Of a DNA stretch of 43,360 bases, positions 7,304-16,830 are shown piece after piece. Within the stretch, counting starts at the first letter, position 1. Every line of letters starts with the position of its first letter. Both the position numbers and the translations under genes were made by a program. The notes beneath the pieces were generated by a model. That model was not told the DNA's origin and did no database searches. It saw only the letters and a list, made by a program, of their open reading frames with translations. This DNA comes from Chloroflexota bacterium. GTDB taxonomy: Bacteria > Chloroflexota > Chloroflexia > Thermomicrobiales > JADLAZ01. The stretch covers positions 1 through 43,360 of the forward strand of contig JADLAZ010000053.1 in NCBI GenBank assembly GCA_020849725.1, written 5' to 3'.

Positions 7304-9091
7304 ATGCTGCTTGAGCTTGCCATCCACGATTTCGCCATTATCGACTCGTTGCAGATCGGCTTCGGGCCGGGTTTCACTGCGCTGACCGGCGAGACCGGCG
7401 CCGGCAAGTCGATCATCATCGACGCGCTCGGCGCGGTGCTGGGCGCACGCGCCGGCAGCGAACTCGTGCGCGGTGGTCGGCCAGTGGCGCACGTCGAAGC
7501 TATCTTCGATCTCTCCGGCCAGGTGGCCGAGCCGCTGGCGACGCTCCTGGCCGAGCAGGGCATCGAGCCAGAGGACGGCACGCTCATCCTCAGCCGCGAC
7601 ATCGCCGCCGGCGGTCGGTCAGTCGCCCGCGTCAACGGCCGCGCGGTGACGACCGGTGTGCTGCAGCAGATCGGCCAGACCCTGGTCGATATCCACGGCC
7701 AGAGCGATCACCTGTCGCTGCTGCGCCCTGCCAGCCACATCGGGCTGCTGGATGAGTACGGCGCGCTGACCGACGAGCGCACCGCCGTCGGCCAGTTAGT
7801 CGCCGAGTTGCGCGGGCTGCGGGCCGAACTGGCGACGCTGGAGCGCGATGAGCGCGCGCTGGCCGCGCGTGTCGACCTGCTCACCTTCCAGGTGGCCGAA
7901 ATCGAGGCGGCGGCGCTCCGACCGGACGAGGAGGAGTTGCTGGCGACCGAGCGCGCCCGACTGGCTAACGCCGAACGGCTGACGCTGCTGGCCGAGACGC
8001 TCTACCGGGCGCTGCATGGTGGCGAGGGCCGCGGCGGGCGCGGGGCGCTCGACGCGCTGCGCGAGGCCATCACTGCCGCCGAGCCCCTGGCGCAACTCGA
8101 CCCCACCCGCCAGTCCGCCGCCGAGGCGCTGGCAGAGACCTTCTACCTGCTGGAGGACACCGCCCACGAGGCTCGCGCCTACCGCGATAGCGTCGAGCAC
8201 GACCCGACCCGCCTGGAGCAGATCGATGACCGCCTGCAGGCGCTGCGCGACCTGAAGCGCAAGTACGGCGCGACGCTGGCCGAGGTGATCGCCTACGGCG
8301 CGGCGGCGGCGGCCGAGCTAGCGACGCTGACCCACCGCGACGAGCGCGTCGCCGCGCTGCGCGCCGGCGAGGAGCAGCTGCTGGCCGAGATTGGGCAGCA
8401 AGCGGCGGCGCTGTCAGCGGCGCGGCAGGCAGCCGGCGAGCGATTGGCGGCCGCGATCGAGACGGCGATGCTAGCTCTGAACATGGGCCGGGCGCGCTTC
8501 GCCGTCAGCCTCACTCGGCAGCTGGACGCCACCGGCGTACCGCTGCCACCCGATGGCACGGCCGTCGAGACGCAGCGCTATGCCTTCGACACGCGCGGCA
8601 TCGACCGTGTTGAGTTTCTCATCTCGCCCAACCCCGGCGAGCCACTCAAACCACTGGCCCGCATCGCCTCCGGCGGCGAGACGGCCCGGCTGATGTTGGC
8701 GCTCAAGTCGATCCTGGCGGCAGCCGACGCCACCCCGACGCTCGTCTTCGATGAGATCGACGTTGGCGTCGGCGGGCGTAGCGGGCAGGTCGTTGGTGAG
8801 AAGCTGTGGGGTCTGACGGCGGACGGTGGGCATCAGGTGATCTGCATCACCCACCTGCCGCAGATCGCCGCCTTCGCCGAAACCCACTACAAGATCACCA
8901 AGCACCAGCAGGCCGACCACACCACCACCGCCGTCGTGCCGCTCGACGAGGCTGGTCGGGTCGAGGAGTTGGCAGCCATGCTCGGTGGCTTGCCAATCAC
9001 CGGCCCGGCGCTGGCCAACGCCGCAGCCCTCCTGGAGCGGGTGCGGGCCGGTCGCCAGTCGCCAGTCGTCAGTCGCCAGTGGAGCCAGTAG
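7304..9091 (+). CDS. recN: DNA repair protein RecN
   Basis: SMC-like ATPase acting early in recombinational repair of double-strand breaks. Seen in 595 residues: N-terminal ATPase half with Walker A TGETGAGKS (28-36), a long Ala/Glu/Leu-rich coiled-coil region (about 165-370), the ABC signature region IASGGETARLMLALK, Walker B TLVFDEIDVGVGGRSG, and the switch region ICITHLPQIAAFAETHYKI. These are classic RecN features and length. ATG 7304 is chosen because the conserved opening MLLELAIHDFAIID begins there, although the frame is open upstream. The last dozen residues are encoded by 7-bp tandem repeats and look like an added tail. Confidence 0.96.
   Translation: MLLELAIHDFAIIDSLQIGFGPGFTALTGETGAGKSIIIDALGAVLGARAGSELVRGGRPVAHVEAIFDLSGQVAEPLATLLAEQGIEPEDGTLILSRDIAAGGRSVARVNGRAVTTGVLQQIGQTLVDIHGQSDHLSLLRPASHIGLLDEYGALTDERTAVGQLVAELRGLRAELATLERDERALAARVDLLTFQVAEIEAAALRPDEEELLATERARLANAERLTLLAETLYRALHGGEGRGGRGALDALREAITAAEPLAQLDPTRQSAAEALAETFYLLEDTAHEARAYRDSVEHDPTRLEQIDDRLQALRDLKRKYGATLAEVIAYGAAAAAELATLTHRDERVAALRAGEEQLLAEIGQQAAALSAARQAAGERLAAAIETAMLALNMGRARFAVSLTRQLDATGVPLPPDGTAVETQRYAFDTRGIDRVEFLISPNPGEPLKPLARIASGGETARLMLALKSILAAADATPTLVFDEIDVGVGGRSGQVVGEKLWGLTADGGHQVICITHLPQIAAFAETHYKITKHQQADHTTTAVVPLDEAGRVEELAAMLGGLPITGPALANAAALLERVRAGRQSPVVSRQWSQ
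9053..9080 (+). repeat. 7-bp tandem repeat at the 3' end of recN
   Basis: Four consecutive copies of CGCCAGT (third copy CGTCAGT), followed by one more GCCAGT that contributes to the stop codon region. The unit is not a multiple of three, so gain or loss of one copy would change the C-terminus of RecN. Confidence 0.8.
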
Positions 9092-9122
9092 GGCGGCGAG
9101 GCTGAGGAGGAACGGGACGAAC

Positions 9123-9437
9123 GTGCCGCAATGGATTCTCGTTGCGCGGGTCGAGGAGATCCGACCGGGTCGGATGCGCGACTACGAGCTGCTCGACGGC
9201 ACCATGCTCGGCGTCGCCAATGCCGGTGGCGTCTTTCACGCCTTCGACGCGACCTGCCCACACAAGGGCGGTCCCCTCACCGGCGGCCGGCTGGAGCAGG
9301 GTGAGCTGGTCTGCCCCTGGCATGGCTATCGCTACGCGCTGGCGACCGGCGCTAACCTTGCACCCGGCGACCACACATCCGTGCGCCTCTTTCCCGTGCG
9401 CGTGCGCGATGGTCAAGTCGAAGTGGAGATACCGTAG
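9123..9437 (+). CDS. Rieske [2Fe-2S] ferredoxin
   Basis: A 104-residue soluble Rieske protein of the type serving as electron carrier for oxygenases or as the small subunit of nitrite reductase (NirD-like). Seen: the cluster motif CPHKGGPLTGG followed by CPWHGY after 20 residues, giving the two Cys and two His ligands. There is no signal peptide or membrane helix. The start is GTG 9123 behind GAGGAGGAA; no in-frame ATG is suitable. It begins about 30 bp after recN and is followed within about 45 bp by proline dehydrogenase, so the three may be co-transcribed, but no redox partner is visible. Confidence 0.92.
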   Translation: MPQWILVARVEEIRPGRMRDYELLDGTMLGVANAGGVFHAFDATCPHKGGPLTGGRLEQGELVCPWHGYRYALATGANLAPGDHTSVRLFPVRVRDGQVEVEIP

Positions 9438-9480
9438 TCGCTCGTTGCTCGATGCTCGGCATCGCCTGGCTGGAGGTTGT

Positions 9481-10407
<927 letters not shown>

Positions 10408-10433
10408 CGCGCGGCCCGTCGCCGTCGCCTCGT

Positions 10434-10757
10434 CTACAGCCGGGTGTCGTGGCTGCCACCCGGAAGCTCGTCGACGGTCGGCGGCAGCGGCGCCGACTCG
10501 GCGCTAGCCGCGCGGTCGGCGCGCTCTGCGCGGGCGTGCGGCTGCGAGCGATACCAGTCGGCCGGATTCGGCAGCATGACGCGGGCATCGGTGACGCGGT
10601 CGACCGCCGTCATCGGCACGCGGCAGCGCCCGCCGTCGCAGTCGATCTCGACCGTGGCGACGACGGCGTCGCCGTGGACAGTCAGGACCGTGCCGACCAG
10701 TTGCCCGTCGCTGCCGTAGACCGGCATGCCGCTCGTGATCTGCTCGTGCGCGCTCAC
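10434..10757 (-). CDS. DUF2171/PRC-barrel-like small protein
   Basis: A 107-residue cytoplasmic protein of unknown role. Residues 1-70 look like a PRC-barrel-type fold: ITSGMPVYGSDGQLVGTV, then a beta-rich stretch and VPMTAVDRVTDARVML. This is the pattern of DUF2171 proteins. The remaining 35 residues are charged, Ala-rich and probably disordered. GTG 10757 is preceded by AGGAGGG at a good distance, whereas the longer open frame upstream lacks homology. It converges on proline dehydrogenase and lies about 80 bp after the epimerase gene on the same strand. Confidence 0.75.
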   Translation of the reverse strand: MSAHEQITSGMPVYGSDGQLVGTVLTVHGDAVVATVEIDCDGGRCRVPMTAVDRVTDARVMLPNPADWYRSQPHARAERADRAASAESAPLPPTVDELPGGSHDTRL

Positions 10758-10837
10758 GTGGAACCCTCCTGGCATGGCCCGTGGATGGGGCGGGCCGCCG
10801 GGTAAGGGGGCCGCACAGATCGTGCCAGCAGCGGTCG

Positions 10838-11800
10838 TCAGGCGTAGCGGGCCGGATGGTCGCGCAGTTCGGCCAGGAAGTCGTCGATCAGCCGGTCGAG
10901 GTCGTAGGCCGGCTCCCAGCCCCACTCGCGCTGCGCGTTGTGGTCGTCGACCGGCCGCAAGATCTCGTCGAGAAGATCCTGGATGGCCGGGTCGGGCGCG
11001 AAGGAGATCTGCGCCGCCGGCACCCGCGCCCGCACTCGCTCCGCCAGATCGCCGGCGCTCGGTGGTGGCGTCACACCGGCCAGGCCGTAGATGACGGTCG
11101 TGAGCGCGGCAGCCGGCGCGGCGGCCAGGCGCACGAGCGCGCGGGCAGCATCTTTGAAGTAGAGGATCGGGCAGACCGTCTCCGGTCGGACGGCGGCGGT
11201 GAACGGCGTGCCGCGGGCGGCAGCCTCGATCATCCAGGAGTTGTACTGGACGATGGCCGGCGTCTTGACGCCCGGTCCGACGATCGAGGGGAAGCGCACG
11301 CCGCGCGCGTCGATGCCGTAGCGGCGGCGGTAGTAGAAGCACAGGTGCTCGCCGAAGACCTTGGTGATGCCGTAGATGAACTGCGGTCGCTGCAGCGTCG
11401 TGTCGTCGACGACCGGGCCGGGCAGGTCGCGCCCGAACGTGACGACGGTGCTGGTGAAGATGACCTGCGCCACCTCGAACAGCCGCGCCGCCTCCAGCAC
11501 GTGCAGCGTGCCCATGGCATTCGTCTGGATGGCGCCGGTGGGGTTGGCCTCGGCCGGCGCCGACAGCATCGCCCCCAGATGGTAGATCGTGCGCGGCCGG
11601 CTGGTGGCGACGGCGTCGAGCACGTGGCTCATGTTGCCCAGGTCGCCGCGCACGACGCGCACCCGGCCGGCCAGGTCGTCTAGCCGCGCCGGCGACGGGT
11701 TCAGGTCGAACAGCGTGATGTCCGTCTCGCCCTGGGCCAGCAGCCGCCGGGCGACCTCGGTGCCGATGAAGCCGGTGCCGCCGGTGATGAGCGTCGCCAT
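10838..11800 (-). CDS. NAD-dependent epimerase/dehydratase, possibly L-threonine 3-dehydrogenase-like
   Basis: A 320-residue extended short-chain dehydrogenase. Seen: the Rossmann motif ITGGTGFIG (5-13), acidic residue after strand 2 (LFDLN, NAD preference), YHLGAMLSA, the catalytic YGITK (Tyr-x3-Lys) and RFPSIVGPG. The YGITKVFGE-HLCFYYRRRYGID-ARGVRFPSI order resembles the epimerase-type L-threonine 3-dehydrogenases, but sugar-nucleotide epimerases share most of this, so the substrate is open. The gene stands alone, with the DUF2171-like gene downstream on the same strand. Confidence 0.88.
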   Translation of the reverse strand: MATLITGGTGFIGTEVARRLLAQGETDITLFDLNPSPARLDDLAGRVRVVRGDLGNMSHVLDAVATSRPRTIYHLGAMLSAPAEANPTGAIQTNAMGTLHVLEAARLFEVAQVIFTSTVVTFGRDLPGPVVDDTTLQRPQFIYGITKVFGEHLCFYYRRRYGIDARGVRFPSIVGPGVKTPAIVQYNSWMIEAAARGTPFTAAVRPETVCPILYFKDAARALVRLAAAPAAALTTVIYGLAGVTPPPSAGDLAERVRARVPAAQISFAPDPAIQDLLDEILRPVDDHNAQREWGWEPAYDLDRLIDDFLAELRDHPARYA

Positions 11801-11940
11801 GGTGTCTCCTCAGGTCTGGAGCAGGGGTGGGCCGTGGCGCGCATTCTACACCGGCTGGCGCGCTTACCGGCTGTTTGCCGGCTCAGGTGTCGTCACTATC
11901 CGGCTCGCCACCTGCCCACAGCGGGACGTGGTCGCATCTG

Positions 11941-12459
11941 CTACGGCGCTCGATGGCGGGCCAGCAGCGCCGCCTGGTCGGCCTCGGTGTACAGCCGCGC
12001 GATCTCTGCCCAGAACTGAGCCGGTGTCAGGAAACGAACGCCATCGGCCCAGCCGCCCGCTGGGAAGTCGCGCGTATTGAGCGAGACGACCGCGGGGACG
12101 CCCGCCGCCCTTGCCGTGGCCAACACCGGCCGGTCATCGGGATCGCGCAGGGTGGTGTCTGGGGCCGTCCAACGGTAGTTGACGATTGCCAGTACATCCG
12201 ACCAGGAGTCAACGAGTTGGTTCAAGTGAGTGCGATACTCCCGATAGGGGATGCCGCGCTCTACGAAGGCGCGCATTCGCACGCGCACCAGTTCACCGAC
12301 GATAAACGCGCTCCAGTAGCCCCGGTAGTAGCCATCCCACGCGGCTCCCCACAGCCAGTGGCGGTCGGTCGACATGAGCACCGACGTGTCGAGCACGGCG
12401 TGCAGTCGTGGTGGGAAGGGCCAAACAGCCCCGGCCATCGTGGCGGGTGGGGTAGTCAC
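11941..12459 (-). CDS. PIN-domain protein, probable toxin of an HTH/PIN pair
   Basis: A 172-residue PIN-fold protein, predicted Mg-dependent ribonuclease. Seen: the first acidic residue in AVLDTSVLMS (Asp24), a Glu in VGELVRVRM, Asp residues in RDPDDRPVLATA, and LNTRDF near the end, in family order. The start GTG (12459) overlaps the stop of the upstream HTH gene as GTGA; an internal ATG at 12438 is an alternative. The coupling to a small DNA-binding gene suggests a type II toxin-antitoxin module, but toxicity is inferred only. Confidence 0.75.
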   Translation of the reverse strand: MTTPPATMAGAVWPFPPRLHAVLDTSVLMSTDRHWLWGAAWDGYYRGYWSAFIVGELVRVRMRAFVERGIPYREYRTHLNQLVDSWSDVLAIVNYRWTAPDTTLRDPDDRPVLATARAAGVPAVVSLNTRDFPAGGWADGVRFLTPAQFWAEIARLYTEADQAALLARHRAP

Positions 12460-12839
12460 CGCCCGGCTGGCTGATCAGGGTCCGGCGCTCGATCGTCATC
12501 GATCAATTGAACGATCTCGTCGTCCGTGAGATCAGGCAGGTCGAACGATGTACGCGCTCGGCGCACATAGGCTTCCATTGCCTGGCGCGAGATCATGATC
12601 CGGCCGCCGACCCGATAGCCATCGAGCTTTCCGCCGCGCACCCAGTTCTTGATCGTCTGGCCGGTCACACCCAGCAACTCGCCTGCCTGGCCAGTCGTCA
12701 GCAGGTCCAGTTGCGGGAGGGCGGCGTCAGCCGTCTCCGCGATCAAGTCCTCGACCGCCTGCGCCTCCGCGACTTTGCCGTCGGCTTTCAGCGACCGAGC
12801 AGCGGCCCGCGCCTGGCTCAATATCTGTTCGGTAATCAC
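12456..12839 (-). CDS. MerR/excisionase-type HTH protein, probable antitoxin
   Basis: A 127-residue DNA-binding protein. Residues about 43-95 form a helix-turn-helix of the excisionase/HTH_17 type: LLTTGQAGELLGVTGQTIKNW, then VRGGKLDGYRVGGRIMISRQ, the wing and final strand typical of the family. The acidic C-terminus (DLTDDEIVQLIDDDRAPD) could be the part that binds the PIN partner. GTG 12839 follows AAGGGG. An extended -10 sits just upstream, so the pair has its own promoter. Confidence 0.75.
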   Translation of the reverse strand: MITEQILSQARAAARSLKADGKVAEAQAVEDLIAETADAALPQLDLLTTGQAGELLGVTGQTIKNWVRGGKLDGYRVGGRIMISRQAMEAYVRRARTSFDLPDLTDDEIVQLIDDDRAPDPDQPAGR

Positions 12840-12862
12840 GCCTGACCCCTTGCCTCCTCTTC

Positions 12863-12871
12863 ACTATAGCA
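12863..12871 (-). promoter_or_regulatory. Extended -10 promoter of the HTH/PIN pair
   Basis: On the minus strand TGCTATAGT reads as TGn plus TATAGT, about 25 bp before the HTH start codon in a short AT-richer gap. No clear -35 is seen. Confidence 0.5.
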
Positions 12872-12902
12872 CAAAAACCGCAAACAGGCGCCGGCCAGCT
12901 GT

Positions 12903-15677
12903 TCAGCCATGACCCTCCTCCGCCAGGGCGTAGGCGATGGCCTGCTCCGTCGTCATTGCCTGCCCTTCAGCCCACACGGCAGCTTGCTCTGCTACCGGCA
13001 GCGTCGACCGCAGCGCCTCGATGCGTTGGCCGATGCCGGCCTGGGTCGTCGTCCAGCCCTGGAGCCCGAGCGGCTCGGCCTGCGCCAGGGCAGCGGCCCC
13101 GAGCCGAACCGCGCGTCGGTTCTGCCCCGCGGCCGCCGCCAGATTGGCGAAGCAGCTGAGCGACAGCGAATAGCCGGGCGTGAAGTGGAACTCCTGGTGC
13201 AGACGCAGACCCTCCGTGTACAACGCACGCGCCTCGGCCAAGCCGCCCTCGGCCACGGCCACATGGCCCAACCAGTTCACGGAGGCAGCCACCCCTCGCA
13301 GCACCCTGAGTTCTCGGCTCACCGCGAGCTCGCGTCTGATAGCGAGCGCCTGCTCTTGGTGCCGTCGTGAGGCAGATAGGTCGCCCTGATAGAAGGTGAC
13401 CAGGCCCAGGCAGGGCAACACGGTGCCCTCCGTGTGCCGATCCTTCTCCTCCCTGCACAGCACAAGCGCGGTCTCCAGCAGGGCGCGCGCTTGCTCGTAG
13501 TCCTGAAGCTCCCCGGTGGCGCGCAGGTAGGCGTTGCCGAGGATGAGCAATGCGGTGGCCTCGGCGCGCCGCTGGCTCAGCGATCGATAGATCGATCTGG
13601 CTTCGCTGGCCCAGGCCAGCGCCGTTGGCGGGTCGACCAGATACATGGCCATCGACGATCCGCCAAGCAGCGCCGCCGCGCGCAACTCGGGATCGACTTC
13701 TATTGACCCCCTCAGGGCCTCAGTGAGCCACTGTTTGGCCTCACGCAGGTACCCACGGCCGTACCAGAATGGGCCGAGCATCGATACGAGGCGCAGCGCC
13801 GGGTCCCAACTGTTACAGTCGAGTAGCCAGCGAAGCGCCAGGCGCATGTTGTCGTGGTCCCGCTCGATCCGGTCCATCCCGGGTGCGGACATGGTGTCGC
13901 CCAGCATCCAGGTTATCTGGGACAGGTCGGGCTGAGCGTGTGCGGACGCCATGAGTGTCAGCATGGCCTGGGCATGCCGGCCATGGACTGACTCCGCCTC
14001 GCCGCTGGCTGCCAGCAGCTCGCCGGCATGCTGCCGCACCGTCTCCAGGAGCTGGTAGCGCCACTCCTCGCCCGACTCGTCAAGCATCACCAGCGACTTG
14101 TCCACCAGCCGCGTGAGCAGATCGAGCACGGCGCGGTCCTCAATCGGCCCGCCTGCCCCGACTGTCTCGGCCGCTGGCAGCGTCCAGCCGCCGGCAAAGA
14201 CGCTCAGCCGGCGGAGCAGGGCCTGCTCCTGGGGGTCGAGGAGTTGGTAGCTCCAGTCGATCGTCGCCTGAAGCGTCTGCTGGCGCGGCAGCGCGGTGCG
14301 GCTGCCACCGGTCAGCAACCGAAAGCGGTCATCCAGCCGCTGGGCCAACTCTTGGACCGGCAGGGCCCGCACCCGCGCCGCCGCCAGCTCGAGCGCCAGT
14401 GGAATGCCGTCCAGCCGTCGACAGACCTGGGTCACTGCCGCGGCGTTCCCCTCGGACAGTGTGAAGCGGGGTTGCCCAACCCGGACCCGCGCAAGGAAGA
14501 GCTGTACGGCTTCGACGTCCGCCAGCGCGGCGAGCGGTAGCGCCTGGTGCGGGTTGGGCACGGCAAGGGATGGCACGCGCCAGGGCGCCTCGCCGGCGAT
14601 GCCGAGCGCCTCACGGCTGGTCGCCAGGACCACCACGCCGGGGCAGCCACGGATGAGGGCATCAGCCAGCCGGGCCGTGGCGTCGAGCAGGTGCTCGCAG
14701 TTGTCGAAGACGAGCAGGAGCCGCCGCGACTTCAACCCTGCCAGCAGGCCGGCGAGGAGTGGCTGGCCCGGCTGCTCGGCGACCCCGACCACCGCGGCCA
14801 GCGTCGGCAGCACCAGCAACGGGTCAGCGAGCGGGGCCAATTCAACCAGCCATACCCCCTCGGGATAGGCGTCGATCAGGTCGGCGGCCACCTGGAGGGC
14901 CAGACGGGTCTTGCCGCAGCCGCCCGTGCCAGTCAGCGTCAACAGGCGGGTCGTGGCCAGCCGGCCCTTGATCTCGGCCAGTTCCACCTGACGGCCGATG
15001 AAGCTGGTCAATTGCGGCGGCAGGTTGTGCGGGTAAGCGTCCAGCGAGCGCAGTGGCGGAAAGGTCGATGGCGCCCCCGGCTGCACCAGCTGATAGACCC
15101 GCTCGGGCCGGACCAGGTCGCGCAGCCGGTGCGCGCCCAGGTCGTGCAAGCTCGCCCCGGGCGGCAGCGCGTCCTGCACCAGATCATAGGTCGCCTGACT
15201 CAGCAGCACCTGTCCGCCATGCGCCACCGCCCGCAGTCGGGCGCAGCGGTTGACCGCCGTGCCGTAGTAGTCGCCGTCGCGCACCTCGGCCTCGCCGGTG
15301 TGCAACGCCAGTCGCACCCGCAGCGGTGTGGTCGTTGGCCAGGGCTCGGCGGCCAGATCTCATTGCAGGGCGAGAGCAGCGGCGACGGCATCGCTGGCGC
15401 GGGCGAAGACGGCAAAGCGGCTGTCGCCCTCGCCCCGGGGCCGGACGACCACGCCGTCCTGCTCGGCGACCGCTGCCTCGATCAGGGCGTCATGACGGGC
15501 AGCCGCCGCCTGCATCGCGGCCGGCTCGCGCTCCCACAGCGCGGTGCTGCCCTCGATGTCGGTCAGCAGGAAGGTGACCGTGCCGGTCGGCAACGCGGCC
15601 ATCAGCCGCTCCCTGGCCTCGTCCGCCCCACTCGTATCGGTGCCCACGCCGTCGCATCCTAGCCGGGACGGGCGCAT
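12903..15677 (-). pseudogene. Adenylate/guanylate cyclase-NB-ARC ATPase-TPR regulator, broken by in-frame UGA
   Basis: One reading frame of about 925 codons holds a whole multidomain regulator except for a UGA at 15362-15360. N-terminal part (start at 15677, GTG 15647 or ATG 15602): class III cyclase half with GTVTFLLTDIEGST and GEGDSRFAVF. After the stop the same frame continues with AAEPWP, then LALHTGEAE, YYGTAVNRCARL and GGQVLLS, the second half of the cyclase. An AAA/NB-ARC ATPase follows with Walker A GTGGCGKTRLA and Walker B LLLVFDNCEHLLD, then TPR-like helices to the end. Relatives usually have Arg where the UGA lies, so a single CGA-to-TGA change explains it. No SECIS follows. The remaining 804-residue frame could still make an ATPase-TPR protein. 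Confidence 0.8.
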
Positions 15678-15696
15678 CAGACAACGACCACGGCAT

Positions 15697-15733
15697 GGAC
15701 GGGAACCGCGAATGGACGCGAATGAGCGCGAAT
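15697..15733 (+). repeat. 37-bp CGCGAAT repeat, copy 1
   Basis: The core AACCGCGAATGGACGCGAAT is followed by a further CGCGAAT. It contains three CGCGAAT words at about 11-bp intervals and lies just downstream of the HNH gene. Same orientation as copy 2. Confidence 0.8.
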
Positions 15734-15748
15734 AGGCCACCGGTGCAG

Positions 15749-16180
15749 TTAGGTGTCGGTCGGTGGATGCCAGCCGACCTCGATCCAGCGCCGGCGAGCG
15801 TGGACCAGCCAGGGACGGTTGAGCTTGAGCAGCCGCTCGGTCGCGCGGCCGGTCGCGGTCAGTCCGGCGATAAGGGCGCCGCCTTCGCGCCAAGTGAAAT
15901 GGTCGCCCCAACGCTGGCGAATCGGGTGGAACAGCGGGACGATCTGGCCAGTGTCTGGGTCAAGAGCCGTAATTGCGTCGCCTTTGTAGGTGTTGCACTC
16001 GCCACAACACCAGCAGAGGTTATCATCATGATCGGAGCCGCCACGTGATCGCGGCACCGTGTGGTCAATCTCGCCCTCGCTACCGGTAATCTGCTGCCCC
16101 GAGCGACAGTAGCTACACCGGTGGCCGGCACGAGCGGCGATCTGCTCGCGCCGGCGTCGGCCAATGCGGCCCGGGCTCAC
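15749..16180 (-). CDS. HNH endonuclease
   Basis: A 143-residue HNH nuclease. Seen: zinc-type CSYC (22-25), the catalytic EIDHTVPRSRGG (37-48, first His after Asp), then NLCWCCGECNTYKGD (54-68), giving the Asn and second metal-site region. The C-terminal half (DPDTGQIVPLFHP, WGDHF, LLKLNRP) is typical of a small-HNH family usually encoded next to a ribbon-helix-helix-like gene. The start overlaps that partner by 4 bp (16177-16180), so the two are translationally coupled. The role is unproven: a toxin-like, defence or mobile-element nuclease are possible. Confidence 0.88.
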   Translation of the reverse strand: MSPGRIGRRRREQIAARAGHRCSYCRSGQQITGSEGEIDHTVPRSRGGSDHDDNLCWCCGECNTYKGDAITALDPDTGQIVPLFHPIRQRWGDHFTWREGGALIAGLTATGRATERLLKLNRPWLVHARRRWIEVGWHPPTDT

Positions 16181-16590
16181 GCGCGCGCGACGAGTGCGCT
16201 GACGTCGTGGCCCCGCCGATGGAGCAGTGCTACCGCCTCGGCGCGCATCGCCACCACCCGGCCCTGGCGCTCGGCCAGGTCGGCGGCCGTTCGACGCTCG
16301 GCCTCGGTCAGTCCGACACGCTGATGTTTGTCGTTGAGTGTCGTAAGGAGCGACTGCTCGGCCGCTGGCAGGCGAGCGTGCGCCGCTTGCCAGAGCGCGT
16401 CGTCGTCCAGCAGCGCCAGCGCCTGCAGCGTGGCCGTTAGGTCGGGAGGCAAGGGTGGTTCGGCCGCTAGCCCCGCCTCGACGGCGCGCAGTGCCTCGGC
16501 CTCGACGCTGCGCTGGTCTCGCTGGGCGCGGCGGCGCAGTTCGTCGTAGGTGTCGTCAGGGATGGTCAACGTCATCGTCTGAACCGCCAT
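16177..16590 (-). CDS. Ribbon-helix-helix-like protein paired with HNH nuclease
   Basis: A 137-residue protein. Its start (TMTLTIPDDTYDELRRRAQ, residues 5-23) looks like a CopG/Arc-type strand and helix, as in many antitoxins. The rest is helical and charged, with LLDDDALWQAAHARLP, GLTEAERRTAADL and a closing LLHRRGHDVSAL segment. From general knowledge, proteins with this closing segment recur beside the same HNH type in Chloroflexi and cyanobacteria. ATG 16590 is used; no strong Shine-Dalgarno is seen. An antitoxin or DNA-targeting role is inference. Confidence 0.75.
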   Translation of the reverse strand: MAVQTMTLTIPDDTYDELRRRAQRDQRSVEAEALRAVEAGLAAEPPLPPDLTATLQALALLDDDALWQAAHARLPAAEQSLLTTLNDKHQRVGLTEAERRTAADLAERQGRVVAMRAEAVALLHRRGHDVSALVARA

Positions 16591-16631
16591 CGTCCGCCCC
16601 TACTCTTCGCCCATATTCTAGCAGGCATCAC

Positions 16632-16668
16632 GGACGAGAACCGCGAATGGGCGCGAATGGACGCGAAT
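16632..16668 (+). repeat. 37-bp CGCGAAT repeat, copy 2
   Basis: Same layout as copy 1 (GAACCGCGAATGGGCGCGAA and so on), located about 40 bp upstream of the RHH gene start. With copy 1 it forms direct repeats flanking the RHH-HNH module, and with copy 3 an inverted pair around 125 bp of non-coding DNA. Confidence 0.8.
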
Positions 16669-16793
16669 TCAGAGGTAGGGCGGACATTCGGGTGACGGAG
16701 CGGGTCCGGCGCGGCGCGAGCGCATTACCACGACAGCGACCTGTGCCCTGACCAACCCGTCCGGACCCGAGGCGGGACACCCGACCTCAATTC

Positions 16794-16830
16794 AATTCGC
16801 GTCTATTCGCGTTCATTCGCGGTTCCCGTC
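16794..16830 (-). repeat. 37-bp CGCGAAT repeat, copy 3, inverted
   Basis: Read on the minus strand it gives GACGGGAACCGCGAATGAAC and so on, matching copy 1 closely. It supplies the last five codons (DGNRE) and the stop codon of the HAD hydrolase gene. Confidence 0.8.

Noticed and set aside
15340..15362. Second selenocysteine codon in the cyclase-ATPase gene
   Set aside because: The sequence after the UGA forms no stem with a GGUCU-type loop at the required distance, and the position in relatives is Arg rather than Cys.
16632..16830. Insertion sequence bounded by the inverted 37-bp repeats
   Set aside because: Only 125 bp lies between them, without a transposase frame; no target duplication can be shown.
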